A DNA stretch of 64,000 nt from Sulfurospirillum sp. (GTDB lineage: Bacteria; Campylobacterota; Campylobacteria; Campylobacterales; Sulfurospirillaceae), in assembly GCA_016744795.1 (NCBI GenBank), contig JADGDR010000008.1, positions 44,969-108,968 on the forward strand, written 5' to 3'. A program made the position numbers and the translations under genes. The notes beneath the pieces were generated by a model. It was not told the origin of the DNA. It saw nothing but the letters and a program-made list of their open reading frames with translations, and searched no databases. Positions 10,477 to 18,502 of this stretch are shown here, piece by piece (position 1 is the first letter of the stretch; every line of letters begins with the position of its first letter).

Positions 10477-11538
10477 ATGAAAAAACTAGCTATTATATCT
10501 GTAGCTGCGGTTACGTTACTGTCATCAACACTTTTTAGTGCTGAAACTCTAAAAATATTGACATGGAAAGGTTATGCTCCAAAAGCATTAGTGGAAAAGT
10601 TTGAAAAACAAACAGGCATAAAAGTAGAACTTACTTATTCAAATAACGAAGAGATGATTTCAAAACTTCGTGCAACTAGAGGTGCTGGTTTTGATTTAGC
10701 ACAACCAAGCCAAGACAGAATAAGTTCAGTTCAAGCAAAATATAAAATTTACAAAGCATTAGATTACTCAAAAATCAATTCTTCTCAAGTAATAACTTCA
10801 ATGCTTGAGGCAGTTAAGAAAAATACAAAAGTAGGTAATGAATCATTTGCGGTTCCTTTTTGTTATGGTACTTCTGGTTTGATTGTTAATACAAAACTGG
10901 CTCCCAATGTAAAAGATTATAGTGATTTACTTAATCCTTCTTATAAGGGTAAAATTTCTTATAGGCTTAAGCGTCCCACTCTTATAGCTATTGCTTTTTC
11001 AAAGGGTGATGATCCATTTGCAAAGTATGGTGATGTAAAAGCATATAAAAAGCTTATGGATGGAGTAGCTAAAGATTTAAAAAAAGCTAAACCTTATGTT
11101 AAGAATTATTGGGCAAATGGAGATGCACTTTTAGGTATGATTAGAAGTGGAGAAGTTACTGTAGCTATGGGTTGGGATAATGGTGGTTGGAAACTTCATA
11201 AAGAAAATCCAGATTTAGATTTTATTGCACCAAAAAGTGGAGCATTGGGTTGGATTGATACTTTTGCCATTCCTTCAAAAGCTAAGAATGTAGAGGGCGC
11301 TTATAAGTGGATTAATTTTATATTAAAACCTGAAAATGCTGCATATTTTACAAATGATAGTGGTTATGGTACTGCTTCAAATGGTGCAATTGCACTTTTA
11401 GATGCTGAGAAAAAAGCTGATTTTCAAAGAAGTTTTTCCAAAGCAGATATAGATAACATTAAATGGTATCCACCAGTTCCAGCAAAGTTAGAGAAAATAG
11501 AAGGTAAGATTTTAGATAAGATAAAATCAGCAAGATAA
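10477..11538 (+). CDS. potD: Periplasmic PotD-like solute-binding protein of an ABC importer
   Basis: A 353-aa secreted protein with signal peptide MKKLAIISVAAVTLLSSTLFSA (cleavage near residue 22). The mature protein is a type II binding fold (LKILTWKGYAPKALVEKFEKQTGIKVELTYSNNEEMISKLRA, VPFCYGTSGLIVNT, MGWDNGGWKLHKENPDLDFIAPKSGALGWIDTFAIP) typical of spermidine/putrescine binding proteins. It is the first gene of a potDABC-like operon. The ligand is inferred from family; other cationic or amino-acid-like ligands are possible. A strong hairpin follows and probably sets expression above that of the downstream genes. Confidence 0.85.
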   Translation: MKKLAIISVAAVTLLSSTLFSAETLKILTWKGYAPKALVEKFEKQTGIKVELTYSNNEEMISKLRATRGAGFDLAQPSQDRISSVQAKYKIYKALDYSKINSSQVITSMLEAVKKNTKVGNESFAVPFCYGTSGLIVNTKLAPNVKDYSDLLNPSYKGKISYRLKRPTLIAIAFSKGDDPFAKYGDVKAYKKLMDGVAKDLKKAKPYVKNYWANGDALLGMIRSGEVTVAMGWDNGGWKLHKENPDLDFIAPKSGALGWIDTFAIPSKAKNVEGAYKWINFILKPENAAYFTNDSGYGTASNGAIALLDAEKKADFQRSFSKADIDNIKWYPPVPAKLEKIEGKILDKIKSAR

Positions 11539-11544
11539 TTTATG

Positions 11545-11570
11545 CAAAAGGAGGATTATTCCTCCTTTTG
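11545..11570 (+). terminator. Intercistronic hairpin after potD
   Basis: CAAAAGGAGGA / TCCTCCTTTTG form a perfect 11-bp stem with a 4-nt loop, followed by TTTC. It is probably a partial terminator or mRNA stabiliser that gives more binding protein than transporter, a common arrangement in ABC importer operons. Confidence 0.8.
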
Positions 11571-11584
11571 TTTCAAGGGAAAAG

Positions 11585-12652
11585 ATGAATCAGAGTTTAG
11601 TGATAGAGAGTTTAAAAAAGAGTTTTGGTGATTTTAAAGCAGTAGATGGTATAGATTTTTATGTTGAAGAGGGTAAGTTTTTTTCAATACTTGGACCTTC
11701 TGGATGTGGTAAAACTACACTCCTTAGGATGATAGCGGGATTTTTAGAACCAAGTTCTGGCTCTATTAGAATATGCGGTGATGAAATGATAGGAATATCA
11801 CCAAATAAAAGACCAGTAAATCTTGTTTTTCAAAATCTTGCACTATTTCCTATGATGGACGTTGGTGAAAATATTGCTTTTGGATTAAAAAGACAAAATT
11901 TTAGTAAAAAAGAGATAGAAGAAAAAGTAAAAAATATTTTAGAAAAAGTTCATTTAACTGGTTATGAAAGAAAAAATGTATCTAATTTATCTGGAGGGCA
12001 AAAACAAAGAGTAGCAATAGCAAGATCTCTTGTACTAGAACCTTCAATACTTCTTTTAGATGAACCACTTGGTGCTCTTGATTTGAAACTTAGAGAACAG
12101 ATGAAAATAGAGCTTAAAAAACTTCAAAATGAGTTTGGAACTACTTTTATATATATAACACATGACCAAAGCGAAGCACTTGTTATGAGTGATAAAGTAG
12201 CAGTTATGAACAATGGAAAATTTGAACAGATTGATACTCCTAAGAATCTTTATGCAAATCCAAAAACAAGTTTTGTAGCTAATTTTGTTGGAGAAACCAA
12301 TAAATTTGAGGCAAAACTAATTGATGATGCAGGAGTCGTTAAAACGAAAGAGGGAATTGATTTTAGAGTTAATTTAATTGATAAAAATATAAAAAAAGAT
12401 TGTTTTGTTTTTATTCGACCTGAAGCTATCGTTATGATGGTTGAAGGAAATATGGAAGATATGAACTATTTTGATTTGAGTATAAAAACAATTCTTTTTG
12501 ATGGTTCAAATACAAAGGTTTTAGCAACACTTAATGACACTGAACATGAAATCATGGTCTCTTTACCTCAAAATAGAAAATTTGCTCACATAAAAGAGGG
12601 TGAAGTTATAAGTGCTGGTGTACATATAAGCGATTGTAAGTGTTATGAGTAA
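11585..12652 (+). CDS. potA: ABC importer ATP-binding protein (PotA-like)
   Basis: A 355-aa ATPase energising uptake with PotB and PotC. It has Walker A GPSGCGKTT (about residue 36), a Q-loop in VFQNLALFPMMDV, the signature LSGGQKQRVAIARSL, Walker B SILLLDEPLGALD and a switch His in YITHDQSEAL. A C-terminal TOBE-type domain from about residue 240 is as in the polyamine/opine family. It lies 47 bp after potD, across the hairpin, and overlaps potB by 8 bp. Confidence 0.92.
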   Translation: MNQSLVIESLKKSFGDFKAVDGIDFYVEEGKFFSILGPSGCGKTTLLRMIAGFLEPSSGSIRICGDEMIGISPNKRPVNLVFQNLALFPMMDVGENIAFGLKRQNFSKKEIEEKVKNILEKVHLTGYERKNVSNLSGGQKQRVAIARSLVLEPSILLLDEPLGALDLKLREQMKIELKKLQNEFGTTFIYITHDQSEALVMSDKVAVMNNGKFEQIDTPKNLYANPKTSFVANFVGETNKFEAKLIDDAGVVKTKEGIDFRVNLIDKNIKKDCFVFIRPEAIVMMVEGNMEDMNYFDLSIKTILFDGSNTKVLATLNDTEHEIMVSLPQNRKFAHIKEGEVISAGVHISDCKCYE

Positions 12653-13502
12653 ACATTCTAAATTGGGATTTTATATCTTTTTTATGCCAATTTTTTTATG
12701 GCTGTTTTTACTTATAGTATTACCTCATATTGAACTTTTTTTGATGTCTTTAAAGTATGAAAATGATATGGGAGATATGGTTTGGTCTCTTCAGAATTAT
12801 GGCGAGTTTTTTGCTGAAGAGATATATTGGTTGACTTTTATTAGAGTAGCTTTATATTCAATATTAGTAACTTTTTTGACTTTTGTTATAACCTTTCCAA
12901 TAGCCTTTTACATTACTAAGATTGTCTCAGTAAAATATAAAGGTTTTTTGATAATTCTTCTTTTGATGCCTTTTTGGGTTAGTGAATTGGTAAGAGTTTA
13001 TGGTTGGATGATACTGCTTCGTGAAAGTGGTGTAATAAATTATTTTTTACAAGCTCTAGGTTTGATTGATAAACCAATCGAAATGCTTTATAATGATGTT
13101 AGTATGATTATGGGTTTAGTTTATACTTCTATGCTTTTTATGGTTGTTCCTCTTATCTCTTCACTTGATGGTATGGATGATAGTTATATAGAGGCTGCAC
13201 ATGATTTGGGTGCTTCAAAAATTGTGATTTTCTTTAAAATTGTAATTCCTTATACTGCTCCTGGTATTGTATCTGGCTCAATTGTTGTTTTTATGTTAAC
13301 GCTTGGAAATTATCTTACACCAAACCTTATGGGAGGGAAAAACTCTCTTTGGTTTACAGAACAAATTTATAATCAATTTATAGCAAGTTTTAACTGGAAT
13401 CAAGGAGCTGCATTTGGATTTTTATTGTTAATTCTATCTTCTTTTATAATTTGGCTTGGTTTAAAATTAACAAAACAAAATCTTACTAAGGCTCTTTCAT
13501 GA
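12645..13502 (+). CDS. potB: ABC importer permease (PotB-like)
   Basis: A 285-aa inner-membrane permease with about six helices, starting with FYIFFMPIFLWLFLLIVLP. The cytoplasmic EAA loop EAAHDLGASKIVIFFKIVIPYTAPGI docks on the ATPase. It pairs with the next gene to form the heterodimeric channel of the PotABCD-like importer. It overlaps both neighbours by a few bases. Confidence 0.9.
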   Translation: MSKHSKLGFYIFFMPIFLWLFLLIVLPHIELFLMSLKYENDMGDMVWSLQNYGEFFAEEIYWLTFIRVALYSILVTFLTFVITFPIAFYITKIVSVKYKGFLIILLLMPFWVSELVRVYGWMILLRESGVINYFLQALGLIDKPIEMLYNDVSMIMGLVYTSMLFMVVPLISSLDGMDDSYIEAAHDLGASKIVIFFKIVIPYTAPGIVSGSIVVFMLTLGNYLTPNLMGGKNSLWFTEQIYNQFIASFNWNQGAAFGFLLLILSSFIIWLGLKLTKQNLTKALS

Positions 13503-14359
13503 TAAAATCTCTTCCTAAATCTAAGTTCTATGATAATGGTTTTAAGATTTACGTTGTACTATTTTATATTTTTTTATTTTCACCACTAGTGATTACATGC
13601 ATATTAGCTTTTAATGATTCTGATTTTCCAACATTGCCTTGGAATGGGTTTTCATTAGATTGGTTTTTTTCAGATACTGAACAAAGAGTGGGACTCTTTA
13701 GTGATAGTGCAAATTTAAAAAGTATTTGGGTAAGCATACAGACCGCTTTTTTTGTGTCAATATTCTCTTTAGTAATTGGAACTATGGGAGCTTTTTTGTT
13801 TGAACAAGAAGATTTTAGATTTAAACAAGGTCTTTATTTTTTAGCTCTTTCACCACTTGTTATTCCTGGAGTTATTTTGGGTATTTCGCTTTTACTTGCA
13901 ACAAATAGCGCAGGAACTTTTGTAGAAGAAAATTTTGGATTTGATTTTTCTATTCTTAGACCTAGTTTTTGGTTAGTAGTTTTAGGACAATTTGCTTTTA
14001 TATCAACTTTTGTGCTTTTAGTTGTAAGTGCTAGATTAAAAAAGTTTGATAAATCACTTGAAGAAGCAGCCTTAAATCTAGGAGCAAGTAGATTTGATGT
14101 GATTAGATTGATTACATTACCATTTTTACGTCCAGCTCTTATTGGGGCTGGTGCAGTTGCTTTTTTAATGAGTTTTGAGAATTTTAATACTACAATGTTC
14201 TTAATAGGCTCAGACACTACCTTGCCAATAAACTTATATTTGCAAGTTAGAGATGGAAGTACACCAATTATTAATGCTATTTCATTTTTACTTATCATTT
14301 CAACGTCAATATTAGCTATAATAAATCTAATATTTACAAAAAAAGAAAACAGTAGGTAA
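13499..14359 (+). CDS. potC: ABC importer permease (PotC-like)
   Basis: A 286-aa second permease, with about six helices and the EAA motif EEAALNLGASRFDVIRLITLPFLRPALIGAG. The overlap with potB is 4 bp (ATGA). The long antisense ORF on the other strand (13834-14532) is a codon-composition shadow. The next gene starts 3 bp downstream, so a phosphodiesterase is co-transcribed with this importer. Confidence 0.9.
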   Translation: MIKSLPKSKFYDNGFKIYVVLFYIFLFSPLVITCILAFNDSDFPTLPWNGFSLDWFFSDTEQRVGLFSDSANLKSIWVSIQTAFFVSIFSLVIGTMGAFLFEQEDFRFKQGLYFLALSPLVIPGVILGISLLLATNSAGTFVEENFGFDFSILRPSFWLVVLGQFAFISTFVLLVVSARLKKFDKSLEEAALNLGASRFDVIRLITLPFLRPALIGAGAVAFLMSFENFNTTMFLIGSDTTLPINLYLQVRDGSTPIINAISFLLIISTSILAIINLIFTKKENSR

Positions 14360-14362
14360 AAG

Positions 14363-15175
14363 ATGGGATTTTGGGAAAATTTTAAAAAAGATAAGAAGCT
14401 AATAGTAGCGCATCGTGGTGCTAGGTCAATAAGAGCTGAAAATACAATGTCTGCTTTTAAAGAAGCTATAAAAAAAAGTGATTTTATAGAATTAGATGTT
14501 GGGTTAACCAAAGATGGAGTTGCCGTTGTCATTCATGATAATACACTTGAGAGAACTTCAAATGTTAAGGAGTTTGCGGAATTTAAAAAACCCTATAGAG
14601 TTATTGATTATACCTATAAACAATTACAAAAATTGGATTTTGGCTCTTGGTTTTTAGAAGAAGATCCTTTTGAGAGTATTAAAAATGGGGTTGTGAAACT
14701 AGAAGAATTACAAGCTCTTAAAATTCAAAGAATTCCAACATTAAATAATGTATTAAAATTTTTAAAAAAATATAATTATCCTGTAAATGTGGAAATAAAA
14801 GATTTAACACGAACAAAATACAATAAAACAGTAGTAAAAACAATAGTGGATATTATTGAAGATAATGTGATGGTAAATTATGTACTAGTTTCATCTTTTA
14901 ACCATAAGTATTTGAGGCAAGTGCATAAGCATAATACAAGCATAGATATTGCAGCACTACAAGAAAATGAACATCCAAAGGATTTAGTTAAACGTTTAAA
15001 ACGTTTAAGAGTTAGAAGTTATCATCCTGAATTTAGAATTGCAGATACAGATTTGATACAAAACCTAAATAATGTAGGAATTTTTACAAATATTTATACA
15101 GTTAACGAGGATGATGATATAGAAAAATTATTTAATGCTGGTGCAAAGTCAGTATTTACAGATAAATTAAAATGA
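14363..15175 (+). CDS. Glycerophosphodiester phosphodiesterase family protein
   Basis: A 270-aa GDPD TIM-barrel enzyme expected to hydrolyse glycerophosphodiesters to glycerol 3-phosphate and an alcohol. The first catalytic His and metal ligands are in IVAHRGARSIRAENTMSAF, followed by FIELDVGLTKDGVAVVIHDNTLERTSN (ELD and second His). Later VNVEIKD and VFTDKL complete the barrel. There is no signal peptide, so it is cytoplasmic. It sits 3 bp after potC and overlaps ruvX by 4 bp. Co-transcription with an importer recalls ugp systems, though this importer looks PotD-like. Confidence 0.88.
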   Translation: MGFWENFKKDKKLIVAHRGARSIRAENTMSAFKEAIKKSDFIELDVGLTKDGVAVVIHDNTLERTSNVKEFAEFKKPYRVIDYTYKQLQKLDFGSWFLEEDPFESIKNGVVKLEELQALKIQRIPTLNNVLKFLKKYNYPVNVEIKDLTRTKYNKTVVKTIVDIIEDNVMVNYVLVSSFNHKYLRQVHKHNTSIDIAALQENEHPKDLVKRLKRLRVRSYHPEFRIADTDLIQNLNNVGIFTNIYTVNEDDDIEKLFNAGAKSVFTDKLK

Positions 15176-15561
15176 AAAAAATAGCTTCAATTGATATAGG
15201 ATTAAAACGTATAGGAATAGCTATATGCTTAGGTGGAGAGATAGTAAGTCCACAAAATGCGATATTAAGAAAAAACAGAAATCAAGCTGCACGTGATGTT
15301 GATTTTTTTTTAAAAGAGTGGGAAATCAATACCTTAGTAGTAGGGCTTCCTAGAGGTGGTTCAAGCGAAGAAGAGATGACAAGACGTATAGAGCATTTTG
15401 TATCTCTTTTGGAGTTTAGTGGAACAGTAACATACCAAGATGAGTACGGTTCATCAATCGAAGCCAAAGAGATGATGCAAGGAGTAACCAAACAAAAGAG
15501 AGATGGTAAAATAGACTCTATGGCTGCAAAAATAATTTTAGAGAGATGGTTAACTAGATAA
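15172..15561 (+). CDS. ruvX: RuvX/YqgF-type putative Holliday junction resolvase (pre-16S rRNA nuclease)
   Basis: A 129-aa RNase H-like nuclease. The first catalytic Asp lies in IASIDIGLKRIGIAI, with TLVVGLPRGG and the YQDEYGSSIEAKEMM and KIDSMAAKIIL segments supplying further acidic residues. In other bacteria this family is needed for 16S rRNA 5' maturation and has been implicated in recombination. It overlaps the GDPD gene by 4 bp and the convergent ArsC-like gene by 8 bp. Confidence 0.9.
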   Translation: MKKIASIDIGLKRIGIAICLGGEIVSPQNAILRKNRNQAARDVDFFLKEWEINTLVVGLPRGGSSEEEMTRRIEHFVSLLEFSGTVTYQDEYGSSIEAKEMMQGVTKQKRDGKIDSMAAKIILERWLTR

Positions 15562-15892
15562 AAATAGTTTTATATTTTTCCTCATCAAAAGCTACAAAAA
15601 CATCATTTTTGTACTCAATAACAGGTCTTTTAATAAGAATATTTTCTTTTATAAGCCACTCTTTTTTAGCTTTATCATCTAAGTTTAGCTCTTTTAATTT
15701 GAGTGTTCTATATTTTGTACCTCTGTTGTTAAAAAGAGTATCAATAGATACTTTTTCTAGCCAATAATTTATTTCATCTTCACCTACTGTAGTTTTTTTG
15801 AAATCTATAAGTTCAAATTCTATTTTATTTTCTTTGAAAAACTTTATAGCTTTTCTAACACTTCCACAAGTTTTGATTCCATATAGTTTCAT
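15554..15892 (-). CDS. ArsC/Spx-family thioredoxin-fold protein
   Basis: A 112-aa small protein of the ArsC/Spx/YffB superfamily. It has the opening strand MKLYGIKTCGSVRKAIKFFKENKIEFELIDFKK, the NRGTKYRTL segment and the LIKRPVIEY cis-Pro motif. Only one Cys is in the active loop (TCGS), as in glutathione-dependent ArsC and YffB-like proteins. It is not within an ars cluster, so arsenate reduction is unproven. It converges on ruvX with overlapping stops. Confidence 0.82.
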   Translation of the reverse strand: MKLYGIKTCGSVRKAIKFFKENKIEFELIDFKKTTVGEDEINYWLEKVSIDTLFNNRGTKYRTLKLKELNLDDKAKKEWLIKENILIKRPVIEYKNDVFVAFDEEKYKTIFI

Positions 15893-15914
15893 ATATTTAT
15901 CCTAGTTTAATTTT

Positions 15915-15920
15915 TATAAT
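15915..15920 (+). promoter_or_regulatory. Possible -10 element upstream of the rod-like gene
   Basis: TATAAT lies 45 bp upstream of the small rod-like gene. No clear -35 is seen, which is common in this phylum. A TATACATGTAAA variant of the repeated palindrome follows between this box and the start codon. Confidence 0.45.
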
Positions 15921-15964
15921 AGTAGAGTATACATGTAAATAGTCCAAAATGCAAGGAGAAGATT

Positions 15965-16249
15965 ATGCAAGTAAACGCAAATTCTATGATGGCTCATCAA
16001 AATTGGATGAGTAATAATGCAAACAATGTTGCGAATGTAAATACAGAAGGTTTTAACTCCACGCAAACTACGATACAAAATCCGAGTGAAGGGAGTGTTC
16101 AAGCTGTTTCGTCTTCAACTGAGACTAGTACTAATCTAGCTCGTGAACTTACTGAAGAAATTCCTATTGAAAAAGCTCATGGAGCAAATGCAGTAGCTGT
16201 TAAAGCTTATGATGAGATGATAGGCTCTTTAATCGATTTGAGTGTTTAG
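15965..16249 (+). CDS. Very small flagellar rod/hook-like protein
   Basis: A 94-aa protein with AAGGAG upstream. Residues about 9-30 (MAHQNWMSNNANNVANVNTEGF) match the N-terminal signature of flagellar rod and hook proteins (ANNxANVNTxGF). The end (AVAVKAYDEMIGSLIDLSV) resembles the C-terminal coiled-coil of the same family. The central globular domain is almost absent. It could be a minor rod subunit, an adaptor or a degenerate paralogue. It stands alone, convergent with queA with stops overlapping by 4 bp. Confidence 0.7.
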   Translation: MQVNANSMMAHQNWMSNNANNVANVNTEGFNSTQTTIQNPSEGSVQAVSSSTETSTNLARELTEEIPIEKAHGANAVAVKAYDEMIGSLIDLSV

Positions 16250-17265
16250 ATAATCAGCATTGCATCACCATAAGAGAAAAATCTATATTTTTTCTCTACA
16301 GCAATTTTATATATTTCTAACGATTTTTCTATTCCTACGAAAGATGCAACAAGCATTAGAAGTGTTGATTTTGGTAAATGAAAGTTTGTCAAAAGATGAT
16401 TAACACGTTGAGGCTTATTATTCGGATGTAAAAAGAGATCACTTTTTCCTGTACGTAAGTTTTCTCTAACATAGTATTCAACTGTTCTTGTTACTGTTGT
16501 TCCAACTGCAAGTATAGGTTTGTTTGAATCTATTGCTTTGCAAGTTGATTCAGGAATCTCATAAAATTCTGAGTGCATAACGTGATCTTTTATATGTTCT
16601 GCTTCTACAGGTTTAAAAGTTCCAGCTCCTACATGTAAGGTTAAAAAATGAGTTTTGTATCTTTTTTTTAGCTCTTTAAACATGTTATCTGTAAAGTGAA
16701 GAGATGCTGTAGGAGCAGCTACTGCTCCACGTTCTTTAGAAAAGACTGTTTGATATTGTGTTTCATCTTCTTTATTGTCTTCACGTTTTATGTAAGGAGG
16801 AAGGGGAATATGTCCTATTTTATCTAAGATATTAAATAATTTATCACTATTGATTGCTATTTTATTGCAGTAAAAAGATACTACGCGAGTTCCATCTTCT
16901 TGTAGTGATATAACTTTTGCACTTAAGCCTTCCTCAAAGATGAGTTCCATGTCTTTTTTTACACGTCCTTTTATGTAAACACAAAATTTTTCATCTTGAA
17001 GTGGAGAGTTTAGTAAAAGTTCTATCTTTCCACCACTCTTTTTTTTACCAAAAACTCTAGCTTTGATTACTTTTGTATCGTTTAAAAGTATATTTACATC
17101 TTTATCAATAAACTCAAAAAGTTTTGAAAAAACACTATGTGTTATGGAATTGTTTTTTGTGTTAAAAACTAGTAGTTTTGCACTGTCACGAGGAGATGCC
17201 GGAAACGCTGCTATAAGAGATTCCGGTAGTTTATAATCGTAACTTGATTTTAAAAGAGGGTTTAT
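16246..17265 (-). CDS. queA: tRNA preQ1(34) S-adenosylmethionine ribosyltransferase-isomerase, apparent ATA start
   Basis: QueA adds a SAM-derived ribosyl group to preQ1 in tRNA, making epoxyqueuosine. The ORF track shows only 234 aa from an internal Met (16950), but the frame continues upstream without a stop. It encodes SSYDYKLPESLIAAFPASPRD and LLNDTKVIKARVFGKK, the normal QueA N-terminus. From 17265 the product is 339 aa, the usual length. No ATG, GTG or TTG exists in this extension. ATA at 17265-17263 occupies the start position, 7 nt after GGGG and overlapping the tatC stop (ATAA, where ATGA would be usual). Later motifs such as KRYKTHFLTLHVGAGTFKPV and LFLHPNNKPQRVNHLLTNFHLPKSTLLMLV are intact. 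Confidence 0.88.
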   Translation of the reverse strand: MNPLLKSSYDYKLPESLIAAFPASPRDSAKLLVFNTKNNSITHSVFSKLFEFIDKDVNILLNDTKVIKARVFGKKKSGGKIELLLNSPLQDEKFCVYIKGRVKKDMELIFEEGLSAKVISLQEDGTRVVSFYCNKIAINSDKLFNILDKIGHIPLPPYIKREDNKEDETQYQTVFSKERGAVAAPTASLHFTDNMFKELKKRYKTHFLTLHVGAGTFKPVEAEHIKDHVMHSEFYEIPESTCKAIDSNKPILAVGTTVTRTVEYYVRENLRTGKSDLFLHPNNKPQRVNHLLTNFHLPKSTLLMLVASFVGIEKSLEIYKIAVEKKYRFFSYGDAMLII

Positions 17266-18035
17266 TTTATTTCCCCTTTTGTCTCTTCTTCGTCTTCATC
17301 TTTTTCATCATCACTTTCTTCTTCGTCAAGTTCTGGATTAACAGTACGAGCTACAAGGATAGAAACACCATAAAGTACAATAAGAGGACCGGCCATTAAA
17401 AACTGAGTCAAAAGATCAGGAGGAGTAAGAAGAGCAGCCACAAAGAATATAATGATTATTGCATATCTAAAAAATCGTATAAGACTTTTGTCCGTTACAA
17501 ACCCAAGTTTAGCAAAGAAAAATGTGATAACAGGAAGTTCAAAAGCTAAGCCAAAACCAAAAAGAAGTTTTGTAAAGAAGCTAACATAATCACCAATGCT
17601 TGGAAGTGCTTTAAATAGTTTAGCACCAAAGTTGATTAGAAAATCAAATCCAAGAGGAACAACTATGTAGTAACAAAACGAGGCTCCCATAAGAAACATA
17701 AGAGTTGCAAATAGAACAAAAGGTATAACTAGTTTTTTTTCATTTTCATAAAGACCAGGTGCAATAAATAACCAAAATTGCCAAAATATAACTGGTAATG
17801 ATAGAATAAAGCCTGAAAAGAATGCAACTTTTAGAGCTGTAAAAAATGGTTCTTGTACTCTAGTAAAAATTACTTCAGATCCTGCTGGTAGAATAGCCTC
17901 TAGTGGATGAATCATCCATGCTAAGATAGGTTCCCAAAAAGAGAAACATGTAAAAAAAGCAATAAAAAGAACAGCTACTGAAATTCCAAGACGTTTTCTT
18001 AATTCAATTAAGTGTGGTTTTAACTCATCAAACAT
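17262..18035 (-). CDS. tatC: Twin-arginine translocase subunit TatC
   Basis: TatC is the signal-peptide receptor of the Tat pathway for folded proteins. The 257-aa product from ATG 18035 starts MFDELKPHLIELRKRLGISV, the canonical TatC opening. Six helices and the VFTRVQEPFFTALKVAFFSGFILSLPVIFWQFWLFIAPGL block follow. The C-terminus is an unusually acidic Asp/Glu-rich tail (DEEESDDEKDEDEEE). The longer track start (18083) would lie well inside tatB, so the internal Met is preferred. It overlaps tatB by 8 bp. Confidence 0.95.
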   Translation of the reverse strand: MFDELKPHLIELRKRLGISVAVLFIAFFTCFSFWEPILAWMIHPLEAILPAGSEVIFTRVQEPFFTALKVAFFSGFILSLPVIFWQFWLFIAPGLYENEKKLVIPFVLFATLMFLMGASFCYYIVVPLGFDFLINFGAKLFKALPSIGDYVSFFTKLLFGFGLAFELPVITFFFAKLGFVTDKSLIRFFRYAIIIIFFVAALLTPPDLLTQFLMAGPLIVLYGVSILVARTVNPELDEEESDDEKDEDEEETKGEIK

Positions 18036-18459
18036 CTTCGCCCTTATCTTGTGTGTTTTTAGATTTTTTTTCTGTGTTATCACTTGTGATAGTTTTTTTG
18101 ATTCCTAATGGATCAGTTTTCATTTCATTGACTTTACTCATACTCTCTTTTATCTCTTTGAAAGTATCAGTTACACCAGCAGTTGATTTTTTTATATCTT
18201 CTAGTTCATCGAAACTTACAGTTTTTCTCATACTTGTTGCAGCTGAATCAAGTTTCTTTTTGTACTCTAAAGTCTCTTCTTTTAGTTCTTGTATTTTCAT
18301 CTCTTGTTCAAATGATGACTTTGCATCATTAATGCTACTTTTAAAAGATTTAAAAAATTTAGCTATTTGTACCATAGTAGATGGGAGTTTATCTGGTCCT
18401 AAAAAAAGTACAGCGATAACTGCTATTATCATAATTTCTGCGAAACTCATTCCAAACAT
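18028..18459 (-). CDS. tatB: Twin-arginine translocase subunit TatB
   Basis: A 143-aa TatB with one N-terminal membrane helix (FAEIMIIAVIAVLFLGPDKLPSTMVQIAKFFKSFK), the Gly-Pro hinge and a long charged amphipathic region to about residue 100. It partners TatC in substrate recognition. TatA is not in this window. The gene overlaps tatC, as expected for a tatBC operon, and queA follows. Confidence 0.93.
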   Translation of the reverse strand: MFGMSFAEIMIIAVIAVLFLGPDKLPSTMVQIAKFFKSFKSSINDAKSSFEQEMKIQELKEETLEYKKKLDSAATSMRKTVSFDELEDIKKSTAGVTDTFKEIKESMSKVNEMKTDPLGIKKTITSDNTEKKSKNTQDKGEDV

Positions 18460-18502
18460 ATTTATCCTTTAATGTAAGCCTTGAATTTTATCTAAAATAG
18501 CC

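Noticed and set aside
13834-14532. Long antisense ORF (232 aa) opposite potC and the GDPD gene
   Set aside because: It spans two well-supported genes on the other strand, has no recognisable motif and reads like the complement of membrane-protein codons.
16246-16950. queA as a 5'-truncated pseudogene of 234 aa
   Set aside because: The upstream frame encodes the intact conserved N-terminus to the expected length; only the start codon is non-standard.
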